From: Metellina segmentata
Taxonomy: Eukaryota; Arthropoda; Arachnida; Araneae; Tetragnathidae
NCBI GenBank assembly: GCA_947359465.1
Contig: OX375876.1
Span: forward strand, 118,911,444 to 118,975,443
DNA length: 64,000 bases
Direction of reading: 5' to 3'
Shown here: piece after piece, positions 1-11,722 of the stretch
Layout of the letters: every line of letters starts with the position of its first letter
Numbering within the stretch: the stretch's first letter is position 1
Translations under genes and position numbers: made by a program
The notes under the pieces: generated by a model
Told to the model about the DNA's origin: nothing
The model's input: the letters and a program-made list of their open reading frames with translations, nothing else
The model's database searches: none

Positions 1-565
1 TTAAGCTAAATTTTCCTTGACTTTTCCAGACAAAGTTTTACAAAATTTCAGGTTATACCTAAGCAATTCACGACATTTTAAAGGTGAAAAACCAAGAAAT
101 AATTTGGCATTCAATAGCCAATAATTAAAAACCAATTTAAGAATCATACACTGTAAAAATTAATACACAAAACCCAAGTAATTTTGCATTAAAATAACTT
201 ATTCAAATAATCCAACATATTTGACTTAAATTAATTTGTTACTTAATGTATCATAAGCATTAAATTCTTCAATTAAAGCCTGTGGATGAAAAAAAATTCT
301 TTACCTGTTGAATATTAGCTGTCTCTTTTAAAATAGGTGGAACAAATCTTTCATAAAATAAAGTGATACGAAACTGTACAGTTAACAAATCTTTTGTTTT
401 CAAATTAAATAATACAAAATAAAATAATATTTACAACAATTTTTGAAATAGGTCCAACTAACTATAAGTATACGTAGGTAGGTACATAACAATTATTGTT
501 AGTTATTAATTATTCAACTTATGGGGAAACACATAAACTTGTTTTTTATGTCCTGCAAATAAAAA
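1..565. other. A+T-rich sequence without recognisable features
   Basis: No coding frame, transposon end or tandem repeat could be recognised here. Probably intergenic or intronic. Confidence 0.5.
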
Positions 566-602
566 AATATTAGGGCCTATAATTATTATAGGCCCCAATA
601 TT
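566..602. repeat. Short quasi-palindrome (18-bp arms)
   Basis: Arms 566-583 and 585-602 are inverted copies with one mismatch and a one-base centre. The core reads GGGCCTATAATTATTATAGG. It could extrude as a cruciform. No element around it is recognised. Confidence 0.75.
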
Positions 603-692
603 TGTTATTTACAATTTGTAAAAAAGAAGTTTGTTAACTTTCTCCCCCTTAAGCCGACTCCTTTTTTCACTAAGTATCCCATGAGTTAGGGT

Positions 693-1021
693 AATTGGTA
701 ATTTTTTAGTTAACGTCGTACTAGAGCAACACAACGGGCTATTAACGACGGTCCGGGATCAATCCCTTCAGGGAAAGATCCGAGGACAACACCTCGTAAT
801 TTTGAACCACGGTCAGATGACGAGGTAACACCTGAGCTGGCACCCCACTCTCCAAACTTCCACACCCACCCAACGTGAGGACTTTCGGCCACGACAGATT
901 TAAGGTGCATCAGCCACCTCTACACCATACGTTTACAAACATCCATGCCCGAACCCGGATTCGAACCAGGAACCTTCCGATCTAGAGGCTAACACCTTAA
1001 CCACTATGCCGGTTGGTCGAC
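693..1021 (-). mobile_element. tRNA-derived SINE, family A, full length
   Basis: Reverse-oriented copy of the commonest SINE in the window. On the minus strand it starts with a tRNA-like head holding an A-box-like TAGTGGTTAAGGTG and a perfect B box GGTTCGAATCC (RNA polymerase III internal promoter), continues through a body containing TGGAAGTTTGGAGAGTG and ATCTGACCGTGGTTCAAAAT, and ends in ACTAAAAATTACCA-like sequence. It is flanked by a 15-bp direct repeat CCCATGAGTTAGGGT (678-692 and 1022-1036), the expected target-site duplication of LINE-assisted insertion. SINEs encode no protein; the short frame inside it is a shadow. Confidence 0.9.
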
Positions 1022-1081
1022 CCCATGAGTTAGGGTTAAAACTCTTTCTGATGGGACAGATGTCGTCATCACTGGGTTATT

Positions 1082-1234
1082 TTTTAAATTTTACAATGGT
1101 ATTTTTTTTCATTCGAAAATAAAACATCGATGTTAAACAAGCATCGGCTCCAAAAAATCGATGGAAAACAAATTGATGTTTTTTTTAATAAAATATCAAT
1201 GTTTTGAAAACATTGACAAATTGCATCCCTAGTG
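1082..1234. repeat. Degenerate copy of the ACATCGATGT-repeat element
   Basis: Contains decayed ATCGAT motifs (AACATCGATG, AAAATCGATGG, AATTGATG, ATCAATG) and ends in TTGCATCCCTA, which resembles the terminus of the intact element at 46406-47082. The left end is not clear. Probably an old hAT-type MITE of the same family. Confidence 0.6.
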
Positions 1235-1286
1235 GGAACACTGATCTTAAATGGCAAAATATTTTGTACATTAGCAATATTTTTTA

Positions 1287-1345
1287 GATCAAGGTGGACG
1301 AGATATCTCGTCGAAACCACTTAAAGGGTGCGCGCGTGATCTGGT
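1287..1345. repeat. Dispersed repeat with a perfect 16-bp palindrome
   Basis: The palindrome GACGAGATATCTCGTC (1297-1312) is followed by GAAACCACTT and AAAGGGTGC. The same arrangement recurs near 39675, with a looser relative near 27611. No coding content is recognised; the downstream sequence to about 1600 does not match the other copies. Confidence 0.6.
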
Positions 1346-1988
1346 CCTCCAGCACTGTCCGAAATACTTCTGCTTAAAAACCTTTGCCACGGCAGTTTCC
1401 TGAGCACGCGTGAAACCTGTTGTCAAACGCAACCAACCGCCCGACCGAAGCACCCATTTGATCGGTCTTAAGCGATACGAAAACAATACATCCAAGCGGG
1501 TAGTTATTAAATGACGCAATAACCTTCCGTCCATCAATTACTACTGGACGCAGACAGGGGAGGGAGCAGAACAAAAGTTTGACAAACATCGTAATGGCGA
1601 GGGGGGTGACTCAGAAATAATGTCATTCACCCGACTCTAAGTGAGTCGGTCGGCAGTACCCAAATGATGAGTCCCATCCCTGTTCCTTTATTGATTCCCC
1701 CGGAGCTTAAGTGATTCCCATCAAAAGAGACCAACGCGTTTCAGTAAATGGGAAGACTTGGCCTTCACAATTGGGGTAGACAAAAAAAAGGGAAAGATAA
1801 GTGCAGTGGGTGACGAGAACAAACGGAATGTGAATTCGTTTCTTTGTAATATAGAGCAGACTCAGATCCTGGGCAGGGCCAATTTTTAGATTTGAAGGAA
1901 CCTTGGAAGTCGCATGCAATTTAATATGAATAAATATTTAACTTCCGTCACATTTTATCACTGAAAATCATCACTTTTATAAAAAAAA
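1346..1988. other. No recognisable feature
   Basis: Mixed-composition sequence with short open frames on the minus strand that show no known motif. Nothing could be assigned. Confidence 0.4.
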
Positions 1989-2433
1989 CTAGCCACTGCG
2001 TGGCCAGCACGGCGTTGCCAGTGATAGTTCTATTCGTGTGGTCAGGTGTGACCACTGCTCTCTAACCCCCGGTGATTGTTACGTATTCCCATGTGGTTTG
2101 CTTCGAAAACGAACTCCACAGGCAAGCTTCGAAGTGGCTATTATCAACAGCGAAAATCAAAACACGCAAGAATCGAAAAATTGGCATGGTTCTAAAGGCA
2201 TTAGGACGCAAAAACGCCTGTGATGTCACATTCCGAAAAGAACGAAAGGTAAAAGAAAAACTAAAATTAATTTTTAAATGTTCTATTTAAATTTTAAAAC
2301 TTGGGCTGGACACAAAATTCGCAGAAAATTCTGACTGCCTGCACGACAAATTTCATTATTGTAAGTGCCATAGATTCGTCAGAACAGTACACACAGTAGT
2401 GCAAAGAAACACTTCTTTTTATAATAGTAGAGA
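1989..2433 (-). mobile_element. Non-autonomous Helitron
   Basis: On the minus strand it begins TCTCTACTATTATAAAAAG and ends in CTAG just after a palindromic GCCACGCAGTGGC, with an A before the start and a T after the end. These are the Helitron hallmarks: 5' TC, 3' CTRR after a hairpin, insertion between A and T, no TSD. The terminus matches the copies at 36787 and 38035. No Rep/helicase coding remains, so movement would have needed a partner. Confidence 0.85.
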
Positions 2434-3802
2434 TGCTGTCAAATAGATCTACCAATTTTTGATAACTGACTGCTAATCTCGGTTACTTTGTTTTGATATG
2501 CACTGAAGACGTTTATAATTTTAAACCAAATCATTTTGTTATTGCAACTATATAAAATTTTCGTACCGCTACATAAAATTTTCAAGAGAAGCATGGTACT
2601 TCTATAACACGGATTCTTCATAACACGGTACAAAAATTGCGGCAACCCTCATAAAAAGGGCTGCGCTTTAATAAATGTTTATCAAGAATATTTCATTAAA
2701 TTATTTGTCCTATTTCACGTCACGAAAATTGAAAATATCGTATGCATAGTGCCCACAAGTCTAAAAATATTGATATGAAAGATGAGTGCTTGAATATTCG
2801 TCATTTTTACAAACTGGGCTTTGACAATTTGACGGGAAACGAAAACTTAAGGGTAATTTAAAATTCCCTCAAACTCGAATTTTAATAGTCACATTGTGTC
2901 ACCTTTTTCGTAGTTTTGTCATACAAGGGTGTGATGTATTAAATATATTATATGTATAAATATGGCATGTTCCATATATGAATTGCGTTAAAAATTGTCG
3001 AAACTACAAAAATGTTCAAAAGCAATTTTAAAAAAAGTATTAAACTGGCACTTAAATGATGCTAATATTTTTGTACAAAAGAAAAAGTGATTATTCTTTG
3101 GTCACTTTTAAAATCTACACTTAACCTATTCAACCTAAGAAGAGTCGGGTGATTCTGCTATTCAATTTAATAAATGTAGAAAGAAAGCTATCCCAATTAG
3201 TCAAAATTTGAAGATATTGATTATATATCCAGAAAACTGAATGGGAAAACCTCAAAAGAAATCTATGGAGGTAAATGTCACGACATTCTGTTCCTCGATA
3301 AATTACATATAAACTTTAACGATTTTCTATTTTTCGATCAGCTTTTTCTAATTCATTGAAACATCAGGGACAGTCGAATTATTTCGGGAGTACTACTTGA
3401 CTTTCTGCCATTTATTCATTGCAAATGCAATACTTCACAGAGAAATTGATTAGATTTCTGGTGAAAATCACGTAGACGGTACGATATTGAGCTTGGCGTA
3501 TTGTGTGAGTAATACATTCTCAATTCTGATAACCTCGTTCGTTTCGTTTACTAGGTAGGTTACCAGAATGAAGGTTGGCGCCGCCTCTTTCCGCATATGC
3601 GACGAAATACTAACGCCAATCTCAAAGCCGTATCTCCAACTAGATTTTAACCAATGTGAAGCCACGGGTCGAGTATTTTGTTTCGTTCAAAATCAGGTGT
3701 ATCTGCATATTCAATTCGTTAATGGAATCGCGTAATAATTGCTGCCGTCCAAATACTAATGAAACCATTTTTGCGTTATATAAGAAAAATACAATATATG
3801 TA
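2434..3802. other. A+T-rich sequence, no feature assigned
   Basis: No transposon end, repeat or coding motif could be recognised. Short frames here have no recognisable domain. Confidence 0.45.
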
Positions 3803-4292
3803 GATAGCCACTGCGTGGCTAAAACGCCGTGATTTAAGGTATTAATCTGGTGTAAAATTTTCGCAGATTTCAAATCCGTTGAAATTTTTACTTTTACTTT
3901 AACGGTCTAGGAGATAGAAAAAAAAAGAACTGACTTCAGTTAAAAGATTTATCGTCTGGCTGGAATTTTATTCGTACGCGCAAAATCAAAGCGGAAATAA
4001 AAATAATAATTTTTTCCGCGTTCTGCGGATGAAAAAAACTTGGCATGATTCCAAACCCTGACTGCAAGGTCACACGGGTAGAAAAAGTTCTCCGCGTTTG
4101 AAAAAGCGAAGGAGAATAAAACTATTAAATTAATTTAAAAATTTGCTGGATTGAATTTTAAAATTCCCCGCGACCCAAAAATTGCAAATAATTCGGACTA
4201 CCTGTGTTCTAAATCCCATTGCTGTTAAGTGCCATAGAATCGTCAGGATTTTGCGGTCCAAAACAAACAAACGCTTCCTTTTATAATAGAGA
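3803..4292 (-). mobile_element. Non-autonomous Helitron, diverged
   Basis: Same family as 1989-2433 and in the same orientation. The 3' end retains AGCCACTGCGTGGC next to a decayed CTAG. The middle has the family block CAAATCCGTTGAAATTTTTA and AACGGTCTAGGAGATAG. The 5' end (right side) reads TTATAATAGAGA, the complement of the TCTCTA start with a small deletion. No coding content. Confidence 0.8.
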
Positions 4293-4761
4293 TACATGGG
4301 GGAAACAGCAACACACTTTTTGATTACAAGAGTTCGCAAAAGAAATGCGAAAAGAACTGGAATTAAAGTAACTATGAGGCGAAAAAAACTATTCGAATAG
4401 AAAAGCAAATAAAAAATTCAGGGACATCCATACTTGATAGATATTAATAATTCTCATCTTAAAGTATGTCAGATGAGACATCTTTCTTGATGAATGGTTA
4501 TCCCCTTCAAAAATTGTTCGTTCGGTGAATAAAAATTAATGATATTCAACTTCACTCTGCCCTACACTTGAGATAGTTTTAATCTTCAGACCAACTAACC
4601 ATCAATTTAAGTTGATGAATGCTAATAGTAAATTGAGATTTCTACAAAGTATGTTACGAATAAATTAAGTCATTAAAATATAAAGAAATGGTCAGTTAAA
4701 CTGTAACATACTCCACTCGAAAGTTGAAATTCGAAGTGTTTCATTTTCCCTACAGACCGTG
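4293..4761. other. No recognisable feature
   Basis: A+T-rich sequence; nothing assigned. Confidence 0.4.
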
Positions 4762-4870
4762 ATTCAAAATTACAATGTGTTATCTTCGGATCTTTCCCAC
4801 CGGAACCGTCGCCAATAGTCGTTGCATTGCTCCAATGCGACGTTAATTCAACTACCTTCCCACCTACCAT
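4762..4870 (+). mobile_element. SINE fragment (shared 3' body)
   Basis: Plus-strand remnant of the SINE body: ATTCAAAATTAC, then GGATCTTTCCC, then CCGTCGCCAATAG and GCGACGTTAATT, ending in CTACCTTCCCACCTACC. The CTACCTACC-like tail is typical of family B. The tRNA-like head is absent. Confidence 0.75.
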
Positions 4871-5210
4871 CTTCCCTACAGTTAAATATTTACGAATTTA
4901 AGAACTTTCAGTTCTCCACAAATAACCTACGAACATGTTTACTCGCAAAGCAATTTCATCAAATGAATACAATAATATTGTTCATCTGATCGCCGTTTTG
5001 ATTGCGTTTCTTTATTCTAAATAGTAAAGTGTAGCGTTAGAACCACTTTTCACACCCAACAGAATTCGGCTCAATCCGAATGCACTACAAACTAACGCAT
5101 AAGTTTCAAACTTGACAACTTTGAAACCTGTGCATCAGTAAAACTTTTGCGCCGAACGCCCCTTGCCATAAAATACAACATAAATACACGAATTAATCTG
5201 TATTAGCAAT

Positions 5211-6277
5211 CAGGGCGTCAAGATTTAAATCACTTGATTTAAATTAACAATTAAAATCATGATTTTAATCAAATGATTTTTTTTTTTTAAATCATTGATT
5301 TAAATCACAACCAATCTTACATTTTTATAACTAAGTAAATACACTCTAGAAAAATCACAGAATTTGTCAAATGCTTTGAACTTTCTGCACACATGGTGAT
5401 TTCAGCACTAATGGCTACACCTCGTACTGATGAGCTTTAAAATAAAATGTTTGGCACTGGACACTAGCAAATAATCTGAGGTGTCTATGGACTAAGTAAT
5501 CTGTTGAGTCAGGGATTCTGCCAAACAGTAAAGTAAAAAATAAGTTGACATCTATTTGAAAGTTTTTACAATGTTCATGCATAATTTTATGTTACAAACC
5601 ATAAAGCAGTAGGCTTACATCTACGTAAATGTCAAGACAGCCAAAGAAAATCCCCACAAAGTAGGCCTAAACTACTTGTTACCCCTTTAATTGATTGACC
5701 AATGGCTTAGCTATAGTGATTTTTCAACTACTTTTTTTTTATTGAGACATAAATACAAAATAACACAGTTAATGTGATTAATAATTTATTAAATAAAAAA
5801 TTCAACTGAGCTTTCTATTTGAAAGGATGAAAGTTTAAACACAATGAACATCTTTTATTTTGCAAAATGCACCCTGAAATAGTCACCTTTCACTTTAAGA
5901 GTAGTGACCCATAACAAATATTTATTTAATCAGACTAATTTAGGTCTCACTTACAATTACTGATACATTTGTTAACATGATTATGTTAATTTACTCAAGA
6001 AAAACTATGGAGGATGTCAACTTGTGTTTTAAATGTATTGTCATGTAACACACAATGATATTTAGTAAAATAAATATTAATTTACCATATCACAAATTCC
6101 GATTGTTTACTTAATTAAATATTAGTTTACATGTCATGTCCGAAACTCAATTTTTTATTTAACAAATTTATTGGCCCTACAGAAATTTAAATTAAAAAAA
6201 TCTGATTTTTGATTTAAATCACAAATAAATCCGATTAATTGATTTTTTTGAAAAAATCATGATTTTTTTACACCCTG
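5211..6277. mobile_element. Non-autonomous hAT-type element with perfect 8-bp TSD
   Basis: The termini are CAGGGCGTCAAGATTTAAAT on the left and, read inward from the right, CAGGGTGTAAAAAAATCATG. Both ends carry subterminal repeats of TGATTTAAATCA and ATCATGATT. The 8-bp target duplication TTAGCAAT is exact at 5203-5210 and 6278-6285. An 8-bp TSD with CAGGG termini fits the hAT superfamily. The 1.07-kb interior shows no transposase frame; this is a deletion derivative or MITE. Clustered subterminal motifs are known transposase-binding sites in hAT elements; that role here is inferred. Confidence 0.88.
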
Positions 6278-6285
6278 TTAGCAAT

Positions 6286-7180
6286 ATCCGTATATGTCAC
6301 AATAACTAGTATTATTTGCATTTAAAAATGTATAAGTAAAAATTCACATTTTTATCAACTGCAGAAACCCCGCAATGCAGTAGTGTTTTAAAACCAAACT
6401 CTGAACACTTCTATTTACAAAGTTGTTTCATTTAGTGTTTTATCCAGAAGAGGGAGTTGCAGAAAAATTCAATGAGCTGTAGTAGCTTTTTGGTCTTCTT
6501 TAATAATTCTGCACTGAATTTCTGCTCAAAACAAGGTTTAAGATTTTGTGTCTTCAGCACCAACAAACTTTCCAACGTTTTGTAAGAAATGAGAGAACGG
6601 TATTCAGTTCGGTTCTTTCTGACAAGGCCGAAGATTCTCTCACTCTTCATTGGAATTGGATGAGCAGAATAGAAAGCATTATTCTGGCCAATCTAGCGAA
6701 TTCCATCAGCCGTTCTTATCTAATTCAACCCACTGCACATCAATACGGTCTAATGTCCTTCTATTATCACAAATAAATCTTCCAGCTGAAAACAACTAAA
6801 CTTCTTTTCCATCTCATCTATTGCTTCGTCTTTACACTCATCAAGTCTGATAGAAAATTTTAGTGGATGGTTGCAGAGAATGAAATATTTCGATTGTTAG
6901 ATCAAAATATTAAAAATCCGTAAAAAAAAAAAGGCAGACCCATCCGTAAATCAGTGAAATTAAATGGAAATCCGTAAAAATTACGAATAATCTGTAAAAG
7001 GTGAGAAGTATGCTAATGTAAAGTCAAGTGCATTGAAGCGGACTGCTCCGGATTGAGGAAGTACAGTAGACCTGAAATATGAATACAGATCATTGCTGTT
7101 AAGAGAAACTTCAAGAACCGAGACCAACATGTGGATTAGTAGTCACATGACTACTCCGTCGATTGTAAATGAATTGAGAT
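6286..7180. other. No recognisable feature
   Basis: Short frames on both strands at 6432-6776 overlap each other and show no recognisable domain. Nothing assigned. Confidence 0.4.
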
Positions 7181-8045
7181 AGGTAGGTAGTTAATTAAGG
7201 TCAAACTGGAGCAACACATCGGGCTATTGGCGACGACACGGGGTCAATCCCCGAGGGAAAGATCCAAGGACGACACCTGTTAATTTTGAACCACGGTCAG
7301 ATGACGAGGAACTGAATCTACAAACATTTACTTTTAGGTCGATTTGGTATCTTACAGCCTCATATGGCGATGTAAGATCTTATGTGTGTGAATCCGCATT
7401 TCTATAGTGGCGACAAAAGTGGTAAAATCGTCAAAATCTACTTGTGTCAATCAATAGACCAATCAGACAACAAATGGATGGGCGTCTCTCTCGTCTCTTG
7501 AACCAATCAGGTGATGGATGTCAGGTTCCACCCAGCAGACAAAAGCAGTCTAAGTGTCACTTTACTACTAGGTTTGGTCATAAGTAGTTCTGGGCACATA
7601 AAAAAAAAGGTTGCCATCGCCTACTTTACTTTTATATTTACACTATGGCTTCAAAACAAACACGGCCATTTCTTACGGAACAGGCTCTCCCTAATGTTTA
7701 AGTCAGTTTCCACCGAATTCAGACTGACCCGGATTCTGTTAGCGTGAAGCTGCCTTAGGATACTTAATTTAAGGGACTTCTAAATTCGAATGAGCGATTC
7801 TTTTCATGATGCACAGAACGCACACAACTCCCAGTACGTACGTTTTAATTTTTGTTATCGGAAAACATCACCACCTGAGCTGGTACCTCACTCTCAAAAC
7901 TTCCAAACCACCCAACGTGAGGACAGTTGAGGTCACGAAAAATTTAGCGTGCGCCATCCCCCCAAACACACCGATGGTTTTTGGAGGGATGGAGTTTCAC
8001 GCTCCCAACCCTACTAATTCGCTATTTTACGATTCGCCGTTTTTG
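7181..8045 (-). mobile_element. SINE family B, split by a 558-bp insertion
   Basis: Minus-strand copy. 7181-7309 is the 3' body, starting with the complement of an ACCTACCT tail. 7868-8045 resumes the body exactly where it left off (CACCTGAGCTGG...) and runs into a diverged head. The intervening 7310-7867 has no recognised termini and no coding motif; it may be an unclassified insertion. Confidence 0.7.
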
Positions 8046-8094
8046 GAGTAAATTTTAAAATGACGGAGAAATATAATATTTCGTTTTAATCTAG

Positions 8095-8600
8095 GACATA
8101 ACGACCACTACTATTTACAACTTGTAACCATCTTAAATTTAAATTTTCAATACCTTGGCAATAGAACCTTTTATATTCTAATCCAAAGAATGAATCGAGC
8201 TCACTTCTGACATCATATCCGAATTCAAAAATTTCCAATTAAGATGGTTTTGATGGCTTCGGGGAAAAAAAGGTTAATTATTGGTGCCAGATCATCAGAA
8301 CATGGTGGATGAGTCATAATTCCTCATTCAAACTGCCTTAGATTTTGCAATGTTTCTCATGACGTGTGAGGTATTGCATCGTTATGATGAAAAAATGCCT
8401 TTCCTATTTGCTAGTACAGGTATTTGTTCATTAATAGCTTGCTTCAACCGTGACAGTTGCTCGCAATACAGCTCTTTGGTGACATGATGTTCAGGAAACA
8501 GCTCATGACATACATAACACTTGATAACCATGATAACATTTATTTTTTCAATGTTCAATTCACCGTGTGAAAAATTAAAACAAAATTTGTGACAAAACAA
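8095..8600 (-). pseudogene. Mariner transposase fossil
   Basis: Minus-strand translation in several frames resembles the central and C-terminal parts of mariner (Tc1/mariner superfamily) transposases. CEQLSRLKQAI followed by VLANRKGI corresponds to the stretch before the second catalytic Asp, and a later segment RWLQVVNSSGRYVLD matches the usual C-terminus. Several stops and frameshifts separate the pieces and no terminal inverted repeats (TIRs) were found. Intact family members are about 340-350 residues; only about half is present. It cannot be active. Confidence 0.75.
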
Positions 8601-9625
8601 TTATACGATTACGTAATAGCTGTAAAACATCGTGCCATTTATTTTTATTGGTGATTTTTTACTTTTTCAAGGCACACAAACTTAAGTATTAAATTTTGCG
8701 GCCCATCAAATTATATAGCGAGCAGTGGTCACAGCTGACCCCGCAGTGCCTAGTGTAAAATAGTATTAAAATTATTCATACAAATATTAAAAAGACAGGT
8801 ACTACTTAAAATTATTAGTGAACATAAAACCGTTGAAATAAAACAAATCTTTCACAATTTAAACCGTTTTATCATCCGTAAGGCATACCAATGTTTTTAC
8901 AACTGAAAATCTCTGATTTTGAGAAATAAATGGGAAAAACACATCACTTATGGAATGACCCAAAGAAACGGAAATTTAAATTAATTCAAAAATGTAAAGT
9001 ACACAATGCACGGGACATTTTCTGCCAATTTCTAAACCCGTTTTTAAAAAATAAATCGAGAAAATAAAATCTGATTTTAGGAAATTTTTACGAAATTAAA
9101 AGAAAAAATTTTACTTCCCGAACATCCAAGAATTTTTCGACGGAATGAAAAGGGATTTTAATTAAAGTAGCATATAATATTACAACATAATTGTAACGTT
9201 GCTTGCTTAATCAACGTGAAAAACACTGTGCGTTAATTCGTATATAATCACTTCCATGTCACTATCTTTGGAAGGTTAAAAATATCCGTAGGTGTTAAGA
9301 GAAAAGCAGAAACAAAGTATAATTATAATATATTTGACAAAATTTGTAAGACTTATTTGCTCTAAACTATTTCATCCCTGCTTATCTCTTGATACCTACG
9401 AACGCCAACAACCTTCCAAAGATGGATCACGTCCGTCCGGGTCAATATCTTTGGATGAATAAAAGTATTCGCAGGTATCAAGAGATGGAAATATATTGTG
9501 AACATATTTCTAAATGTGTAGAAACTGAACTACACTAAGCAAAATACCGCTTAGAGTATTAGTACACGCGCGCACATAGCATTAACTTTTTGACTAAGGG
9601 TTTAGATATAAATAGCGCTATTCTT
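8601..9625. other. A+T-rich sequence, no feature assigned
   Basis: No transposon end or coding motif could be defined, apart from a weak Helitron-terminus resemblance near 8716-8755 (see rejected items). Confidence 0.4.
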
Positions 9626-9780
9626 ATAACCTTCAAGGTACAACTGCTGTACTGGCCGTAGTCAAAATTCTTTCTTGGCGCGATTCTTATAACTTCCAAG
9701 GTACGACTAATGTACTGGCTATAGTCTAAATTCTTTCTTGCCACAATCAAGGTACAACTGCTGTACCGGTCGTAGTCTAA
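9626..9780. repeat. Tandem repeat, about 2.5 copies of a ~60-bp unit
   Basis: The units share CAAGGTACAACTGCTGTAC, then a GTAGTC(T/A)AA segment, then ATTCTTTCTTG. The last, partial unit ends precisely at the left boundary of the Harbinger MITE at 9781. Confidence 0.8.
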
Positions 9781-10500
9781 GGCCCAGTGCACACATCCGA
9801 TTTTTCAACGTGCGGCGCCGAAGCCCATGCACACATCACCGTGAAATGACGCAAATACAAATTTCGCGCCATTTCCGATGGATATCTATCTTGGTGTACC
9901 AAAAATATATTTTGGAACAAAATAGAATGTTACTGGATACATACATTTATTAATTATTATTTATATTCCATTTATTTATGAAAACAAAGTACTTGAGACC
10001 GGAGAAGCGTATGCGGCGACCTTGCGGCGCCGGAGGTATGTGTTGTTGTTTCTTATGTCCACAGTGGCAGACCAAAGGAGTGCCAGGCCCGTCGAAGACG
10101 GCAAGAGGCAAGGGGGGTGCGGCTTCTATGCAAGTGAGCCCCATTTGGAGGAAGTCCGACTTAGCTCGAATTTTTAGCCAACAGATGGCAGCACATCGAC
10201 ACGTCTCGTTTTTACGGAGAGGTCACATTTTCACGACATTCAATCATACTCAAGCACACGGTTGTAATTTTGATCCAAACCAGAGACCAAGTAATCCCTG
10301 GTTCAGCACCCCCAGAAGTATTGATTTATTATGGGAACAGGGAGGACTTTGTGACCACGACAGATTTTTCGTGCACCAGTCACGTTTAGCGTACACGGAG
10401 GTATGTGTGCACTACTTTATTGGATCTAATGTATATCAGACCGCACTTGCGTTGCCGCAGCGGCGTCGCACGTTGAAAAACCGGATGTGTGCACCGGGCC
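9781..10500. mobile_element. PIF/Harbinger-type MITE carrying a later insertion
   Basis: The termini are inverted repeats: GGCCCAGTGCACACATCCGA on the left and, from the right, GGCCCGGTGCACACATCCGG. The element is flanked by TAA on both sides (9778-9780, 10501-10503), the 3-bp TWA duplication typical of PIF/Harbinger. It is related to the copies at 17985 and 44441, but is longer because of an insertion at 10043-10395. A 199-codon frame runs through both parts but shows no transposase motif and is regarded as accidental. Confidence 0.85.
10043..10395. mobile_element. 353-bp insertion inside the Harbinger MITE
   Basis: The 12-mer CGGAGGTATGTG occurs at 10031-10042 and again at 10396-10407. The sister MITEs have this site only once, so the segment between is an insertion with a 12-bp TSD. 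It is more G+C-rich than its surroundings and lacks TIRs, which suggests a retrotransposed sequence of unknown origin. Confidence 0.65.
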
Positions 10501-10834
10501 TAAGCAAGCAACATTACAATTATGCTGGTCGTAAAAATGTCCCGATACAAATAGCGACAAAATCACCAGTCGTTTAGTGAAGACGAGGGACACCACGTGT
10601 AGGCGAGTGACATCAGCCCCCTCCAATGGCTTCCTAACCAATTGACTAAGGCAGGAGCACAGTTGCCCCGGCCTAAATCTCCATTGCCCCTACGTAAAAT
10701 CAGAGGTTTGCATACTCGTCTATAAAGACTAAAGACTCTGTCCACAAATAGATGTCTATCGGAAAGGAATGGGATGTGCTACTGAGGGATAAAGCTCGTA
10801 TCCCAGGTTGCTTGCTAAGAGCTAAATCTTATCT

Positions 10835-10965
10835 GTACTTTTCCGTTAGCTGGGTACCAGACAAAAACCGCCAAATTTCAGCAATAACTCAGCCAAACTA
10901 ACAACCTTTAACTGCGCCAACTTTTAATCTTGGCGGTTTTTTGTAACCATCTAACGGAAAAGTAC
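10835..10965. mobile_element. Small foldback element
   Basis: Outer arms GTACTTTTCCGTTAG (10835-10849) and CTAACGGAAAAGTAC (10951-10965) are perfect inverted repeats. Inner arms ACAAAAACCGCCA and TGGCGGTTTTTTGT extend the pairing. The 131-bp size fits a MITE, but no TSD was defined and the superfamily is unknown. Confidence 0.65.
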
Positions 10966-11163
10966 CGGAGTCGCTTGCTTCCGACCTCTTACAGGATATG
11001 ACTGCATGATGACAAAGACACTTACACCGTATTGGAGTAACGAAATCAGCCATCTGACCCCTTTGTGAACTGGACGAAACGACTGGAGACCACCTCAAGG
11101 ACTGTCCTAAAATTCCAGATATTAACACTGACAATTTTAATAGCGATTTTAAGCTATATTTGT

Positions 11164-11722
11164 TCACTTCAGAACTATTGAGCTGCTCGTCGATTGATGT
11201 CAAAGTGTGGAAAATCGCAAAAATTTCAAATATACGAATATATCATAACAAACGAAGAATTATAGAAAACGTCAACAGGAAGAAAGATAGAGAGATGATG
11301 AATCCAAGAAGATCCGGACATCCGATGCTGAGTGTCAACGGGTACGGAGTACTTGAAAGTATAGCCGTCGCACCTTCAAAGTGAAGGAATGCCTGATACG
11401 AGTGCGCCAAGTACGTCCGTCGCTCAGTTCAATGCAAACATATCTGAAAGTTTTATATTCGAATGATGGAGTTTCAGCCCCTAGAGGTCGGTAATGAGCC
11501 ACAGCCTTCAACAACAGCGAGTGCACCGTGTGATATACGTGCGGAGCGATGGACATTTGATGTATGAAATTTAAAGAGTGTAGTACTAATTTCTTTCAAT
11601 CTCACTCACCATAGATATTCACTGACATATTCTACGCCTATGACCTAGTGGCCGTGTCCCGGTACATCCCCGTCCGTTTTTTTCACTTCGGAACTCTATT
11701 GGGTTGCTCGTCGATTCATGGC
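11164..11722 (+). repeat. Degenerate direct-repeat pair
   Basis: TTCACTTC(A/G)GAACT...TTG(A/C)GCTGCTCGTCGATT-like sequence occurs near 11164-11200 and again near 11682-11720. The sequence between shows no element structure. Origin unknown. Confidence 0.5.

Noticed and set aside
710..910. Frames such as VWKFGEWGASSG seen here and near 43561, 45140, 50621 and 59786
   Set aside because: All lie in SINE copies. The repeated peptide reflects the repeated DNA, not a protein family.
8716..8755. Helitron-like 3' terminus (CCGCAGTGCCTAG before T)
   Set aside because: Only a few motifs match and no Helitron interior was recognised upstream; too weak to annotate.
9978..10577. 199-codon plus-strand frame
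   Set aside because: It runs across a Harbinger MITE and the insertion inside it, uses inverted-repeat sequence as codons, and shows no known domain. Treated as accidental.
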